Positions 14,301-26,106 of a stretch of 64,000 nt of DNA are shown piece by piece. Each line of letters begins with the position of its first letter. Position 1 is the stretch's first letter. Source of the DNA: Pectobacterium parmentieri (lineage in GTDB: Bacteria > Pseudomonadota > Gammaproteobacteria > Enterobacterales > Enterobacteriaceae); assembly GCF_001742145.1 (NCBI RefSeq), contig NZ_CP015749.1:3348001-3412000 (forward strand), written 5' to 3'. Below the pieces are notes generated by a model. The model saw only the letters and a program-made list of their open reading frames with translations, was not told where the DNA came from and did not search any database. Position numbers and translations under genes: made by a program.

Positions 14301-15548
14301 ATGGAAACTCAACAGTCTCGTTTTTTGCAGTACATTACTCGCGGCAGTCTGGTTCAACAGATCCTTCTAGGGCTTGTAGCCGGTATCATTCTGGCTTCTC
14401 TGTCTACGCAGGCCGCGCTGGCTGCGGGGTTATTAGGAACACTGTTCGTCGGTGCCTTAAAAGCTGTCGCCCCCATTCTGGTATTGGTACTGGTCATGGC
14501 TTCTATCGCTAACCACCAGCAAGGCCAGAAAACCAATATTCGTCCGATTTTATTTCTCTATCTTATCGGAACCTTCTCCGCCGCGCTGATTGCCGTAGTA
14601 CTAAGCGTCATTTTCCCTTCCACGCTGGCGCTCAATGCACAAGCTACCGATATCACGCCGCCATCAGGTATTGTCGAAGTACTGGAAGGGCTGCTGATGA
14701 GCGTCATCGCCAACCCCATTCATGCTCTGCTGAATGCGAATTACATCGGTATTCTGGTTTGGGCCGTCGGGCTGGGCATTGCGTTCCGTCACGGTTCGGA
14801 CAGCACAAAGAGCATGATTAACGATGCCTCCAATGCGGTGACCATGATTGTGCGCGTAGTGATTCGTTTCGCACCGCTGGGGATTTTCGGTCTGGTGGCA
14901 TCAACGCTGGCGGAAACTGGCTTTGGCGCGCTGTGGGGCTACGCCCATCTGTTAATGGTACTGATCGGCGGCATGTTGCTGGTCGCATTAGTGGTCAATC
15001 CGCTGATCGTTTACTGGAAGATTCGCAGCAACCCTTATCCACTGGTGCTGCGCTGCCTGCGTGAGAGCGGCGTAACCGCCTTCTTTACCCGTAGCTCCGC
15101 CGCTAACATTCCGGTAAATATGGAACTGTGTCGCAAGCTGAATCTGGATGAAGACACCTACTCTGTCGCTATCCCACTGGGTGCCACCATCAATATGGCA
15201 GGCGCAGCGATTACCATCACGGTACTAACACTGGCCGCCGCACATACGCTGGGCATTCAGATCGACGTGCCGACTGCACTGCTGCTCAGCGTCGTAGCAT
15301 CGCTGTGTGCCTGTGGCGCATCGGGCGTAGCGGGTGGCTCACTGTTGCTAATTCCGCTGGCGTGCAGCATGTTTGGTATTTCCAACGATATCGCCATGCA
15401 GGTGGTTGCCGTAGGCTTTATCATCGGCGTCTTGCAGGACTCGGCAGAAACCGCAGTAAATTCCTCTACGGATGTCATGTTCATCGCCGCCGTGTGTCAC
15501 GCAGAAGATGCCAAGCTGGCGGAAAAAGATCGTTTGAATCTGCTGTAA
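14301..15548 (+). CDS. sstT: Na+/serine-threonine symporter
   Basis: 415 residues, the length of E. coli SstT (414). It is of the dicarboxylate/amino-acid:cation symporter family with eight membrane helices and re-entrant loops; visible signatures are the serine-rich hairpin [20 protein letters not shown] and the [16 protein letters not shown] motif. It imports serine and threonine with sodium across the inner membrane. It is between alx and ygjV, as in E. coli. The ribosome site is weak; the chosen ATG gives the expected N-terminus. Confidence 0.94.
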   Translation: METQQSRFLQYITRGSLVQQILLGLVAGIILASLSTQAALAAGLLGTLFVGALKAVAPILVLVLVMASIANHQQGQKTNIRPILFLYLIGTFSAALIAVVLSVIFPSTLALNAQATDITPPSGIVEVLEGLLMSVIANPIHALLNANYIGILVWAVGLGIAFRHGSDSTKSMINDASNAVTMIVRVVIRFAPLGIFGLVASTLAETGFGALWGYAHLLMVLIGGMLLVALVVNPLIVYWKIRSNPYPLVLRCLRESGVTAFFTRSSAANIPVNMELCRKLNLDEDTYSVAIPLGATINMAGAAITITVLTLAAAHTLGIQIDVPTALLLSVVASLCACGASGVAGGSLLLIPLACSMFGISNDIAMQVVAVGFIIGVLQDSAETAVNSSTDVMFIAAVCHAEDAKLAEKDRLNLL

Positions 15549-15573
15549 ATCGTAGGGATTAACTCTATTTGAT

Positions 15574-15607
15574 CTTTAACGCCGTTCGCTTAAGCACGAG
15601 CGGCGTT
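15574..15607. terminator. Hairpin between convergent sstT and ygjV
   Basis: TTAACGCCGTTCG and CGAGCGGCGTTAA pair around a short loop (CTTAAGCA). It lies between the two converging stops, so it can end transcription from either side. There is no long T-run, so it is a weak call. Confidence 0.5.
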
Positions 15608-15630
15608 AAGATGACGAGCAAAGCCTGAAA

Positions 15631-16161
15631 TTATGCCTTCTTCTCTACGCTGAAAGGATCGATACCGCGCTGTTGCATACGCCAGAAACGGATGATGTTA
15701 AAGCCGTTCATCAGCAGGAAACTGCCTTCGATCAGCGATCCACCAATCGAACCCAGCCAGATATTATGCGCAACCCAACCAGCGGTTGAGCACCACATTA
15801 CGCAACGCGTCGTTAACCCAGAGGTGCGGAACAACGCCCAGGTACTGACGACCGTCCCCGCTATCGGCAACAGCTCCATCGCATGGTGCATACCCGACAA
15901 ACCAAATACGAGCGTTAATGAAATAAAAACAAACATCACGATGATGCTGTGTGTTTTGAGTGAGATTAGCGTCCGTGCCGAGTTCAACAAGGCGCTAGCA
16001 CCCGCCGCATTTGCTCCCATCAGGAAGAAATGCAGGCCAATCACCGCACTGTATGCCGAGAGCTGTATTTTAAATTTTTTATCGTTACGGTTGAAAAACA
16101 TGGTGATACCGACCAGAAAAGCCAGTACACCAACAGACTGGGCAACCCAATAGTGTGTCAT
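15631..16161 (-). CDS. ygjV: YgjV family inner-membrane protein
   Basis: 176 residues with about five hydrophobic segments and a short cytoplasmic tail. It begins MTHYWVAQSVGVLAFLVGITMFFNRNDKKFK and matches the YgjV (Imp-YgjV) family by length and by position between sstT and uxaA. Function unknown. Confidence 0.88.
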   Translation of the reverse strand: MTHYWVAQSVGVLAFLVGITMFFNRNDKKFKIQLSAYSAVIGLHFFLMGANAAGASALLNSARTLISLKTHSIIVMFVFISLTLVFGLSGMHHAMELLPIAGTVVSTWALFRTSGLTTRCVMWCSTAGWVAHNIWLGSIGGSLIEGSFLLMNGFNIIRFWRMQQRGIDPFSVEKKA

Positions 16162-16250
16162 GATCCCTGCCTCGAAAAAGTTGTGGCGAAAAAAAACGGC
16201 GCCATTATAAAAATGAAACGCCGTTTTATTTTAATTGGAATGCATGAGAT

Positions 16251-17741
16251 TTACAACGTCACACCGCTCTTAAATATGGCCAATTCGCGGAAGTCGTTCA
16301 CTTCATTCTTGGTACGCTTACCGTCAGCAGTCTCGACAATCAGCTCAACAAACTGGCTCAGCAGTTCATCCATCGGCATGTCGTGGATCAGACGCCCCGC
16401 ATCGAAATCAATCCAGTGCGGTTTCTTCTTCGCCAGCTCGCTGTTGGTTGCCAGTTTTACGGTAGGAACAAATCCGCCGTAAGGGGTGCCACGTCCAGTA
16501 CTGAACAGCACCATATGACAGCCCGCTCCCGCCAGTGCGCTGGTTGCTACGGCATCATTTCCCGGTGCGCTGAGCAGGTTGAGCCCCGGAGTATGTAAGC
16601 GCTCACCATATTTCAGCACGTCCACCACTTTGCTCTGTCCGGCTTTTTGCGTACAGCCCAGCGATTTCTCTTCCAGCGTGGTGATCCCACCCGCTTTGTT
16701 ACCCGGCGATGGGTTCTCGTAAATCGGCTGGTTGTGCGCGATGAAGTACTGTTTAAAGTCATTCACCATGTGCACCGTTTTCTCAAACGTCGCTTCATCA
16801 CGGCAACGGCTCATCAGAATGCGTTCCGCCCCGAACATCTCCGGCACTTCGGTCAGCACCGTGGTGCCGCCGTTAGCAATCAGATAGTCGGAGAAACGGC
16901 CTAGCAGCGGGTTGGCCGTAATACCAGATAATCCATCGGAGCCACCACATTCCAGACCGAACTTCAATTCACTCAGCTTGCCTGGTTCACGCTTGTCATG
17001 ACGCATCGCTTCATACAGCGTGTGCAGACGCTCCAGACCCGCTTCAACTTCATCGTCCTGCTGCTGACAGACCATGAACGTGACGCGGTCAGAGTCAAAG
17101 CCCCCCAGCGTGCTGCGGAATGCATCAACCTGATTGTTCTCACAACCCAGACCGATCACTAGCACCGCGCCCGCATTCGGGTGACGCACCATGTTTTGCA
17201 GCATCGTGCGGGTGTTCTCATGATCCTGGCCCAACTGTGAACAGCCGAAGGTATGGCTGAACAGGTAAACGCCGTCGATACCTTCCGCATCGTTGGTTTC
17301 TTTCAGGAAGCGCTGCTGAATCTGGCGAGCAATACCGTTTACGCAGCCGACGGTTGGCAGGATCCATAACTCATTACGGATACCAACATCGCCATTTTTG
17401 CGACGGTAGAGTTGCACCTCCCGATCGCCCATCTGTGCAGGCAGTTCGAGAAATTCAGGTTGGTACTGGTATTCATCCAGATCGCTCAGATTGGTCTTCG
17501 CATTCTGAGAGTGAATATGTTCTCCAGGAGCAATAGATACCAGCGCATGGCCGATAGGCAGGCCATACTTGGTAATCATTTCTCCCGGTGCGATGGTTTC
17601 CAGCGCGAACTTATGTCCGCGCACGACAGGTTGCTGAAGTGTCACCGTATAGCTATCCACCGACACCGTTTCGCCTTGCTCAACATCACGCAAGGCGACA
17701 GCCACATTGTCCAGAGAATGAATTTTTATAATACTTTGCAT
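16251..17741 (-). CDS. uxaA: Altronate dehydratase
   Basis: 496 residues from the ATG at 17739-17741 (MQSIIKIHSLDNVAVALRDV), preceded by GAAGGG; the open frame extends 20 codons upstream into uxaB but without homology. An N-terminal SAF-like domain (about 1-85) precedes the catalytic GD_AH_C domain with YGCSQLG-type (here FGCSQLGQDH), GLGCENNQ and the LECGGSDGLSGITANP motif. It dehydrates D-altronate to 2-keto-3-deoxygluconate in galacturonate breakdown. It is the third gene of uxaCBA, 19 bases after uxaB. Confidence 0.96.
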   Translation of the reverse strand: MQSIIKIHSLDNVAVALRDVEQGETVSVDSYTVTLQQPVVRGHKFALETIAPGEMITKYGLPIGHALVSIAPGEHIHSQNAKTNLSDLDEYQYQPEFLELPAQMGDREVQLYRRKNGDVGIRNELWILPTVGCVNGIARQIQQRFLKETNDAEGIDGVYLFSHTFGCSQLGQDHENTRTMLQNMVRHPNAGAVLVIGLGCENNQVDAFRSTLGGFDSDRVTFMVCQQQDDEVEAGLERLHTLYEAMRHDKREPGKLSELKFGLECGGSDGLSGITANPLLGRFSDYLIANGGTTVLTEVPEMFGAERILMSRCRDEATFEKTVHMVNDFKQYFIAHNQPIYENPSPGNKAGGITTLEEKSLGCTQKAGQSKVVDVLKYGERLHTPGLNLLSAPGNDAVATSALAGAGCHMVLFSTGRGTPYGGFVPTVKLATNSELAKKKPHWIDFDAGRLIHDMPMDELLSQFVELIVETADGKRTKNEVNDFRELAIFKSGVTL

Positions 17742-17760
17742 GGATAACCCTTCTTGCTGA

Positions 17761-19227
17761 TTAGCAATAACCTTCCACGGCTGCGCGCATACCGCGATCA
17801 ACGATGGTTTGTAACTGTTCTGTCACCTGCGCAGCAAGTCCAGGAACCTGCGTTAAATCCTGTTCCCAATGGTCTGCATCGCGCAGCACTACATTCACCA
17901 ACTCAGCCAGGCTGACGGTGTTTTCTTTTACGCCCGCCCATAGCGAGGAATAACGCTCCAGCCAATGTGCGTCGTCCTGCAACGGATAGGTTTGTAATGC
18001 ATCGCCTTCACCGCTGCGCTCGCCGCGATAGAATGCAATCAGAGCCGCCAGCGCAAACGTCAAGCGAGCAGGCAATTCACCGTGACGTTCACGATAAGTC
18101 AGCAACTGCGGCAGAATGCGGGTGCGGAATTTGGTCATGCCATTCAGCGAGATAGATAGCAATTGATGCTGAATGAACGGGTTACGGAAGCGGCTTAGCA
18201 CGGCCTGAGCAAATGAAGTCAATTCGTCATGCGGTAAATCCAATACCGGGACAATCTCTTCGGCAATGGTCTTTTCCACGAATTTGCCAATCAGGGCATC
18301 ATCCATCGATTCGCCAACGGTATCCAGACCCGCCAGGAATGCGACAGGCACCAGCGCGGTATGCGCACCGTTGAGGATCGCCACTTTGCGTTCTTTATAT
18401 GGCTTGATGTCATCAACGATACGAATGTTCAGATCCAACTTGTTCAGACGTAATTCTTCCGCCAGCCACTGTGGCCCCTGAATGACGAACAGATAGAAGT
18501 GTTCCGCCGTATCCCAGAATGTATCCTGATAGCCCATTTCCTGCTGGAGCGCCTCAACTTCGGCACGCGGATAGCCCGTAACAATGCGGTCCACCAGCGT
18601 TGAGCAGAACGTGTTGTGATCGTTCAACCAGGCGGTAAACGTTGGCGTCAGTTCCCACTGTGCGGCATAACGCAGTACCAGTTCTTTCAGCGCCACACCG
18701 TTGTAATCAATCAGTTCGCATGGCAGCAGCACCCAGCCTTTATCTGCCGCACCGTCAAAATGACAGAAACGCTCATACAGCAGACGCGTTAATTTCGCAG
18801 GGAAGCTGACTGGCGGCGCATCGCTCAGGCGGTCTTCCGCATGATAGCTGATACCGGCTTCAGTGGTATTAGAGAACACAAAACGGATGTTCGGATCGTG
18901 CGCTAACGCCAGATAGTCATCAAACTGGCGATACACGTTGATTTCACGGTTTACCGAACGGATCAGGCGTGGTTCGCGAACGGCTTCACCTTGCTCATTC
19001 AGGCCACGGATAATAGTGGTGTACAGCCCATCCTGGGTGTCCAGCGCGGGCGGGAAATCGGAATCGATCGGGCGAACAATGACAACCCCCGCATCCAGAT
19101 CGGTGTGCTCATTCAGCAAATCCAACTGCCAGTCAACAAAGGCGCGCAGGAAGTTACCTTCACCAAACTGGATAACACGATCCGGGTGTTGACGACCGGG
19201 GAAATTACGACGATTTAACGTTTGCAT
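17761..19227 (-). CDS. uxaB: Tagaturonate reductase (altronate oxidoreductase)
   Basis: 488 residues of the mannitol dehydrogenase family: N-terminal Rossmann region ([19 protein letters not shown]) and C-terminal helical domain with the family motif [23 protein letters not shown]. It reduces D-tagaturonate to D-altronate with NADH. In E. coli uxaB lies away from uxaCA, whereas here the whole pathway is one uxaC-uxaB-uxaA unit, as is usual in pectin-degrading enterobacteria. A GAGG ribosome site lies 10 bases upstream. Confidence 0.95.
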   Translation of the reverse strand: MQTLNRRNFPGRQHPDRVIQFGEGNFLRAFVDWQLDLLNEHTDLDAGVVIVRPIDSDFPPALDTQDGLYTTIIRGLNEQGEAVREPRLIRSVNREINVYRQFDDYLALAHDPNIRFVFSNTTEAGISYHAEDRLSDAPPVSFPAKLTRLLYERFCHFDGAADKGWVLLPCELIDYNGVALKELVLRYAAQWELTPTFTAWLNDHNTFCSTLVDRIVTGYPRAEVEALQQEMGYQDTFWDTAEHFYLFVIQGPQWLAEELRLNKLDLNIRIVDDIKPYKERKVAILNGAHTALVPVAFLAGLDTVGESMDDALIGKFVEKTIAEEIVPVLDLPHDELTSFAQAVLSRFRNPFIQHQLLSISLNGMTKFRTRILPQLLTYRERHGELPARLTFALAALIAFYRGERSGEGDALQTYPLQDDAHWLERYSSLWAGVKENTVSLAELVNVVLRDADHWEQDLTQVPGLAAQVTEQLQTIVDRGMRAAVEGYC

Positions 19228-19432
19228 TAACAGGCTACCTCAGGACGAATCTCACATTCAGGGCACGACCGATCAACCACCGTCATCCTTGCCCTACATT
19301 CATATTCACCAGCACTAAATCACCACAGGTGCTGATGACAAAAGACCGAGACACAGAGAGCTGCGGCGTAAGCCCCTTTGGGAATCTTACTGCCGCGCTC
19401 CCGTGCAATTCACACCTTACGACGCGGTGGAA

Positions 19433-20842
19433 TTACAGCTCGATGGCAAAATAGTTTTTAGCGTTATCGAAACTAATGTTTTTCACCATTTCGCCCAGCA
19501 ACGGCAGATCGGCTGGCGCTTCGCCATCTTCCACCCAGCGGCCAATCATCTGGCACAGAATGCGGCGGAAATATTCATGGCGGGTATAAGACAGGAAGCT
19601 ACGGCTATCGGTCAGCATGCCGACAAAGCGGCTCAGCAAACCAAGCTGTGCTAGCTGCGTCATCTGGCGTTGCATACCGTCTTTCTGATCGTTGAACCAC
19701 CAGCCAGAACCGAACTGCATCTTGCCCGGCATGCCTTCGCCCTGGAAGTTGCCGATCATGGTGCCGAGCACTTCGTTATCGCGCGGGTTCAGGCAATAAA
19801 GGATGGTTTTCGGCAGCAGGTTCTCTTCATTCTGCTTGCTGAGCAGGCGAGACAGTTCCTGCGCCATTGGACGATCGTTGATGGAGTCGAAGCCAACATC
19901 CGGCCCCAGCAGCTTGAACTGACGCAGGTTATTGTTGCGCAGTGCGCCAATGTGATACTGCTGAACCCAGCCACGACGGGCATATTCCGCACCCAGCCAA
20001 ACCAGAACACCGGTCTTGAACTGTGCCACTTCATGTTCGCTCAGCGTTTCGCCAGCAAGGCGACGCGCCAGAATGTTGTCCAGCGTTGCGTCATCCGCTT
20101 CAGCAAACAGCACCACATCCAGCGCGTGGTCGGAAACTTTGCAACCGTGTGCAGCGAAATGATCCAGACGTTTAGTCAGTGCCGTTTGCAGATCGCTGAA
20201 ACGACGAATGTCGGTGTCAGAAACTTCACCCAGCTTCGCCATATAGTCGTTGAAAGTTGCCTGCTCAATATTGAACGCTTTATCTGGACGCCAGCTCGGC
20301 AGCACCTTGATAGAGAAGCTTGAATCCTGAGCAACAGTTTTGTGGTGGCGCAGATCGTCAATCGGATCGTCTGTCGTACCCACCATTTTCACGTTCATCT
20401 GCTGCATGATGCCGCGCGCGGTAAAGTCATCGCGTTCCAGCATGGCATTACAACGATCCCAAATATCTTTTGCCGTGCTTGGTGACAGCAGCGTACCGGT
20501 TACGCCAAATGGACGGCGCAGCTCCAGGTGTGTCCAGTGGTAAAGCGGGTTGCCGATGGTGTGCGGCACGGTAGCAGCCCAGGCTTCAAATTTTTCCCAA
20601 TCACTGGCATCGCCCGTACACAAACGTTCAGGCACGCCGTTGGTGCGCATCGCACGCCACTTGTAGTGATCGCCTTTCAGCCAGATGTCATACAGATTTT
20701 TAAAGCGATAGTTTTCCGCGATCTGCTCAGGTGGTAAATGGCAGTGATAGTCAAATATCGGTTGGTCGACGGCATATTCATGATAAAGGCGACGGGCAAA
20801 TTCAGTGTCTAACAGAAAATCTTCACTCAGAAACTGGGGCAT
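19433..20842 (-). CDS. uxaC: Glucuronate/galacturonate isomerase
   Basis: 469 residues from the ATG at 20840-20842 ([20 protein letters not shown]), preceded by GGAAG; the upstream extension of 26 codons in the open frame is not conserved. It is an amidohydrolase-fold uronate isomerase with the metal-site motif FDYHCHLPP, the [10 protein letters not shown] motif and [18 protein letters not shown] near the end. It converts galacturonate to tagaturonate and glucuronate to fructuronate. First gene of uxaCBA, divergent from exuT. The 205-base gap to uxaB holds no gene. Confidence 0.96.
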   Translation of the reverse strand: MPQFLSEDFLLDTEFARRLYHEYAVDQPIFDYHCHLPPEQIAENYRFKNLYDIWLKGDHYKWRAMRTNGVPERLCTGDASDWEKFEAWAATVPHTIGNPLYHWTHLELRRPFGVTGTLLSPSTAKDIWDRCNAMLERDDFTARGIMQQMNVKMVGTTDDPIDDLRHHKTVAQDSSFSIKVLPSWRPDKAFNIEQATFNDYMAKLGEVSDTDIRRFSDLQTALTKRLDHFAAHGCKVSDHALDVVLFAEADDATLDNILARRLAGETLSEHEVAQFKTGVLVWLGAEYARRGWVQQYHIGALRNNNLRQFKLLGPDVGFDSINDRPMAQELSRLLSKQNEENLLPKTILYCLNPRDNEVLGTMIGNFQGEGMPGKMQFGSGWWFNDQKDGMQRQMTQLAQLGLLSRFVGMLTDSRSFLSYTRHEYFRRILCQMIGRWVEDGEAPADLPLLGEMVKNISFDNAKNYFAIEL

Positions 20843-21262
20843 GTTTTCTTCCTTACTTACCGTGCTTCTTGTGCACCAAATGGGTTGGTCGTTAAAAGAT
20901 ATCACACCAATTATGCGCAATATCTCACAGCATTTGTGAGGTCATGATCGCAAAAATGTAACAAAGCAGTACAATAACTCAGCATTCATGGCCCTTTATG
21001 GCTGGCTCTTCACTACTTAAGCAAATAATTCATTATTCCGCATAAAAATAATGGTTTTGTGATGTCACTCAACTTTTAAAGTTGTATGACAAATTATTGT
21101 AGCGCTGCCTTGAGCAGGGATTCAATCGCTATCTCACAAAGAGAAGGGTTTTCCTGTTCAGCACAACAAAAAAACGTGTCGCATTACATCACAAGACACT
21201 TAACACCGTGACGCTACTCAAGAGCCACACTGTGTTTTTTATTGACTCGGAGAGAAAGTTAA
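20843..21262. promoter_or_regulatory. uxaC-exuT divergent regulatory region
   Basis: 420 bases without a gene. It contains the dyad TTGTATGACAA (21082-21092), a candidate operator for ExuR, and a CRP-like sequence TGTGA-N6-TCAAC at 21058-21073 next to it. A perfect inverted repeat CTCACA/TGTGAG around 20925-20941 lies in the uxaC leader. A regulator shared by both divergent genes fits their common use in hexuronate breakdown. Assignment of each site is tentative. Confidence 0.45.
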
Positions 21263-22564
21263 ATGCGTAAAATCAAAGGATTACGCTGGTATATGATCGG
21301 CCTGGTGACTATTGGCACCGTGCTGGGATATCTGACGCGTAATGCAATTTCCGTCGCCGCACCGACGCTACAAGATCAACTGCACATCACCACACAGCAG
21401 TATTCTTACATCGTGGCTGCCTATTCAGCTTGTTATACCATTATGCAGCCCATCGCTGGCTACGTACTGGATTTGCTCGGCACCAAAGTCGGCTATGCCA
21501 TGTTTGCCATTATCTGGGCAATCTGCTGCATGGGCACCGCATTGGCAAACAGTTGGGGTGGTCTGGCTATCGCCCGCGGCGCGGTCGGTATGGCAGAAGC
21601 AGCGATGATCCCTGCTGGCTTGAAAGCCAGTAGCGAGTGGTTTCCGGCAAAAGAGCGCTCTATCGCCGTCGGTTACTTCAACGTGGGATCATCCATCGGT
21701 GCGATGATCGCCCCACCATTAGTGGTATGGGCCATTGTGGCGCACAGTTGGGAGATGGCCTTTATCATTACTGGTGCACTCAGCATGGTCTGGGCAATCT
21801 GCTGGCTCATTTTCTACAAGCACCCGAAAGATCAGAAAAAACTCAGCGACGAAGAGCGCGACTACATTCTTAATGGGCAAGAAGCACAGCACCAAACCAA
21901 TAACGCGAAAAAAATGTCTGCCTGGCAGATCCTGCGTAACCGTCAATTCTGGGGTATCGCCCTGCCACGTTTTCTGGCTGAGCCTGCGTGGGGAACGTTC
22001 AACGCCTGGATCCCGCTGTTCATGTTTAAGGCCTACGGCTTTAACCTGAAAGAAATTGCCATGTTCGCCTGGATGCCAATGCTGTTCGCCGATATCGGCT
22101 GCATCCTGGGTGGCTACTTGCCAATGCTGTTCCAAAAGCACTTCAAAGTGAACCTGATCGTTTCTCGTAAGCTGGTCGTTACCATGGGTGCGGTACTGAT
22201 GATTGGTCCTGGTATGATTGGGCTGTTCTCCAGTCCTTATGTTGCCATCGCACTGCTGTGCGTCGGTGGCTTCGCACACCAGTCGCTGTCTGGCGCACTA
22301 ATTACCCTGTCATCCGACGTATTTGGTCGTAATGAAGTCGCGACGGCGAATGGCTTGACCGGTATGGCTGCCTGGATGGCGAGCACCATGTTTGCATTGG
22401 TGGTCGGCGCATTGGCCGATACCATGGGCTTCAGCCCGCTGTTTGCTGCACTGGCAGTCTTTGACCTGTTAGGTGCCGTCGTCATCTGGACCGTGTTGAA
22501 AAATCAACCTGCTTCAGAAGTCGCTGCCGCAACTGAAACATTGAAAGAAGCCAATCAGCACTGA
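21263..22564 (+). CDS. exuT: Hexuronate MFS transporter
   Basis: 433 residues, 12 membrane helices, starting MRKIKGLRWYMIGLVTIGTV as in E. coli ExuT. It is an anion:cation symporter-family MFS protein importing galacturonate and glucuronate. Start is preceded by GGAGAG. It is divergent from uxaCBA and followed by its regulator exuR, the same arrangement as E. coli. A 12-bp-stem hairpin (22582-22617) follows the stop and may limit read-through. Confidence 0.95.
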   Translation: MRKIKGLRWYMIGLVTIGTVLGYLTRNAISVAAPTLQDQLHITTQQYSYIVAAYSACYTIMQPIAGYVLDLLGTKVGYAMFAIIWAICCMGTALANSWGGLAIARGAVGMAEAAMIPAGLKASSEWFPAKERSIAVGYFNVGSSIGAMIAPPLVVWAIVAHSWEMAFIITGALSMVWAICWLIFYKHPKDQKKLSDEERDYILNGQEAQHQTNNAKKMSAWQILRNRQFWGIALPRFLAEPAWGTFNAWIPLFMFKAYGFNLKEIAMFAWMPMLFADIGCILGGYLPMLFQKHFKVNLIVSRKLVVTMGAVLMIGPGMIGLFSSPYVAIALLCVGGFAHQSLSGALITLSSDVFGRNEVATANGLTGMAAWMASTMFALVVGALADTMGFSPLFAALAVFDLLGAVVIWTVLKNQPASEVAAATETLKEANQH

Positions 22565-22581
22565 TAATCCCTGCATTATCC

Positions 22582-22617
22582 TGGCTCATCCGGTATGATT
22601 TGATTCCGGGTGAGCCA
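22582..22617 (+). terminator. Hairpin after exuT
   Basis: TGGCTCATCCGG and CCGGGTGAGCCA form a 12-bp stem with one G-T pair and a 12-base loop, 18 bases after the exuT stop. There is no T-run, so it may attenuate transcription or stabilise the RNA rather than terminate fully. Confidence 0.5.
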
Positions 22618-22676
22618 CCTCCCTTGTAACACATCGTAATAACTGTGACCGCAACATTAGTTGCTGCGGTTATTAA

Positions 22677-22688
22677 GTGGTATAACAA
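22677..22688 (+). promoter_or_regulatory. Candidate ExuR/UxuR operator in the exuR promoter
   Basis: GTGGTATAACAA matches 10 of 12 positions of the UxuR/ExuR-type palindrome TTGGTATACCAA. It lies 84 bases before the exuR start, consistent with autoregulation. Confidence 0.5.
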
Positions 22689-22771
22689 ATCATCCCTCAA
22701 AGATTAACGAGATAGACACTCAGGCCCTGACGTGGCACATGGACCGCCATCTATCGAGAGTAGACATTATC

Positions 22772-23548
22772 ATGGCACTCACTGAACCCAGGCGGCTATA
22801 CCAGCAGTTAGCCGCAGAATTAAAACAGCGTATCGAAAGCGGTATGTACCAGGTCGGCGAAAAATTACCGGCAGAACGCTATATTTCTGAAGAAATGAAC
22901 GTCAGCCGCACCGTAGTGCGTGAAGCCATCATCATGCTGGAAGTCGAAGGATACGTTGAAGTACGCAAGGGTTCAGGTATTCACGTTATTTCCAACCAGC
23001 AGAAGAATCCGTTCGTTAGTAGCGGCGATATTGAATTCGTCGCTGCTGGCCCGTTTGAGCTACTTCAGGCTCGTCAACTCATTGAAAGCAACATTGCTGA
23101 ATTTGCAGCCACGCAGGTGACCCGTCAGGACATCATCCAACTGATGGAGATTCAGGAATATGCGCGTCAGGAAGATCGCTTCCGTGATTCTCAGTGGGAT
23201 CTCAAATTCCACGTTCAGGTCGCACTGGCAACGCAAAATTCCGCGATGGCAACCATCGTAGAGAAAATGTGGAGCCAACGGATCCACAATCCCTACTGGC
23301 GCAAACTGCATGAGCACATTGACGACAAGTCCATTGAAAGCTGGTGTGAAGAACACGACCGCATCCTTAAGGCGCTGATTCGTAAAGATCCTTACGCCGC
23401 CAAACTGGCAATGTGGCAACATCTGGAAAATACCAAACAGATGCTATTTCGCGCCACAACGGATGATTTTGAATTTAACGTCGATCGCTATATGTTCGCC
23501 GAGAACCCAGTCGTTCATCTCGACCAGATACACGCAGGTAAACCCTAA
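22772..23548 (+). CDS. exuR: GntR/FadR-family hexuronate repressor ExuR
   Basis: 258 residues from the ATG at 22772 ([20 protein letters not shown]), which matches the E. coli start; the open frame extends 37 codons upstream through the operator-like site and is not coding. An N-terminal winged helix ([30 protein letters not shown]) is followed by a FCD all-helical ligand domain. It represses exuT and the uxa genes until hexuronates appear. It lies downstream of exuT in the same direction. Confidence 0.95.
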   Translation: MALTEPRRLYQQLAAELKQRIESGMYQVGEKLPAERYISEEMNVSRTVVREAIIMLEVEGYVEVRKGSGIHVISNQQKNPFVSSGDIEFVAAGPFELLQARQLIESNIAEFAATQVTRQDIIQLMEIQEYARQEDRFRDSQWDLKFHVQVALATQNSAMATIVEKMWSQRIHNPYWRKLHEHIDDKSIESWCEEHDRILKALIRKDPYAAKLAMWQHLENTKQMLFRATTDDFEFNVDRYMFAENPVVHLDQIHAGKP

Positions 23549-24717
<1,169 letters not shown>

Positions 24718-24719
24718 CT

Positions 24720-25115
24720 GTGTCAATTCGCGGGCTATTCCCGAAGCTTTCCCCCAGAAAAGTAGGGCGCATACTGCTCTTGCTTGCTCTGCCACTTATT
24801 GCCTTGACGCAGTCCCAATCACTACGCCATTCCCAAGATGATGCGATGCTACATATCAAGCCCTACGAGGGTTCCGCGTTGCCAGATGGTTTTTACGTGT
24901 ATCAGCGTCTCAATGAAAAAGGGATTGCGATCAAAAGCATTACGCCAGAGCAAGATAGCCTGATCGTCCGTCTTGCCTCACCAGAACAGAGCATCGCAGC
25001 CAGAGATGTCCTGCGTTTGTCTTTACCTAAAGTTAGTGTTACTGCGCAGCAGGCGACAACGCCGACACCATTCTGGCAGCAAAAACTGACACAGAAACAA
25101 TCCAAATTGGGATGA
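24720..25115 (+). CDS. mzrA: EnvZ/OmpR modulator MzrA
   Basis: 131 residues from a GTG start two bases after the yqjA stop, with AAAGGA upstream in the end of yqjA. One N-terminal membrane helix ([13 protein letters not shown]) and a periplasmic domain with the motif [20 protein letters not shown]. In E. coli MzrA binds EnvZ and links Cpx signalling to EnvZ/OmpR. E. coli has yqjC after this gene; here a 276-base gap with no ORF stands in its place. Confidence 0.9.
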   Translation: MSIRGLFPKLSPRKVGRILLLLALPLIALTQSQSLRHSQDDAMLHIKPYEGSALPDGFYVYQRLNEKGIAIKSITPEQDSLIVRLASPEQSIAARDVLRLSLPKVSVTAQQATTPTPFWQQKLTQKQSKLG

Positions 25116-25391
25116 CGTAGATACACACCTCGGCATGAAAGAAAACAGGCTGAGGCTGGGTAGGTATTGCGCACGGCGGAAAGCGCTGCATAGCAATAAC
25201 GCATCACCACGCTGATGCTACAACGCATTGCCCCATACAAAACACACGTCAACGATTCATTTTGCCCTCGAAAACCAAATCACTAAAATTTACAGCGAGT
25301 TATCAGAATTGTCCGTACCTATCTGGGGCGGCATAAATCTCAGCTTCAGCTATAGTTAACGTTCAGGTTTATAACATGAAGGGTTATTAAT

Positions 25392-25697
25392 ATGGCTAAA
25401 GATCAAAATTCTGAGTACCTGCGCGCCGAATTGAAATCACTGGCGGACACGCTGGAAGAAGTATTAAGCACCTCCAGCGATAAATCTAAAGCGGAACTGG
25501 ACAAGTTGCGCAATAAGGCAGAGAGCGCGCTGAAAGAAACCCGCAGCCGCCTGAGCGATACCGGTGAGCGCATCGCATCCCAAACCAAAGAAGCCGTTGA
25601 ATCAGCGGATGACTATGTGCGCCAGAACCCGTGGACTGGTGTCGGCATTGGCGCAGCAGTCGGCGTCGTGCTTGGCGTCCTACTGTCTCGTCGCTAA
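25392..25697 (+). CDS. yqjD: DUF883 / ElaB-YqjD ribosome-associated membrane protein
   Basis: 101 residues. A charged helical N-terminal part (EYLRAELKSLADTLEEVL) precedes the family block YVRQNPWTGVGIGAAVGVVLGVLLSRR, a C-terminal membrane anchor ending in Arg-Arg. In E. coli YqjD is an inner-membrane, stationary-phase protein that binds ribosomes. First of the yqjD-yqjE-yqjK set. Confidence 0.93.
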   Translation: MAKDQNSEYLRAELKSLADTLEEVLSTSSDKSKAELDKLRNKAESALKETRSRLSDTGERIASQTKEAVESADDYVRQNPWTGVGIGAAVGVVLGVLLSRR

Positions 25698-25710
25698 TTA
25701 ACCGATTACT

Positions 25711-26106
25711 ATGACGGATAAATCACAACAAGGCCCCGCAAGCGGGGTCATGGCTTCTGCTCAGCGCATCATCTCCATTATTGTCAGTATGGTGGAAAGC
25801 CGCGTCCGATTGGCCGTGATTGAATTAGAGGAAGAGAAAGCCAATCTGATTCAGTTGCTGATTATGGTCGGCCTGACGCTGCTTTTTGCCGCTTTTGGCA
25901 TTATGAGCCTGATAGCGCTGATCATCTGGGGCATCGACCCACAATATCGCCTCTTTGCGCTGGGGTGTATTACCGCCACATTGCTTGGGCTGGCGCTGAT
26001 AGGCGGCATATGGACACTCCTGAAAGTACGCCGTTCGACCTTGCTCAAAGCGACGCGTAAGGAGTTGGCAACCGACAGATCGCTGTTGGAGGAGGATGCC
26101 AAGTGA
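25711..26106 (+). CDS. yqjE: YqjE, holin-like (Actinobacterial/phage holin superfamily III) membrane protein
   Basis: 131 residues with an amphipathic N-terminal helix and two membrane helices (LLIMVGLTLLFAAFGIMSLIALIIWGI and LFALGCITATLLGLALIGGIW). Matches YqjE in length and place between yqjD and yqjK. Function unknown. Its stop overlaps the GTG start of yqjK by four bases (GTGA), so translation is coupled. Confidence 0.9.
   Translation: MTDKSQQGPASGVMASAQRIISIIVSMVESRVRLAVIELEEEKANLIQLLIMVGLTLLFAAFGIMSLIALIIWGIDPQYRLFALGCITATLLGLALIGGIWTLLKVRRSTLLKATRKELATDRSLLEEDAK

Noticed and set aside
19670..20323. 217-codon plus-strand frame
   Set aside because: Antisense shadow of uxaC, which is unmistakable on the other strand.
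20925..20941. CTCACA-N5-TGTGAG as a CRP site
   Set aside because: The half-sites point the wrong way for CRP (TGTGA must come first with TCACA after six bases); it is just an inverted repeat.
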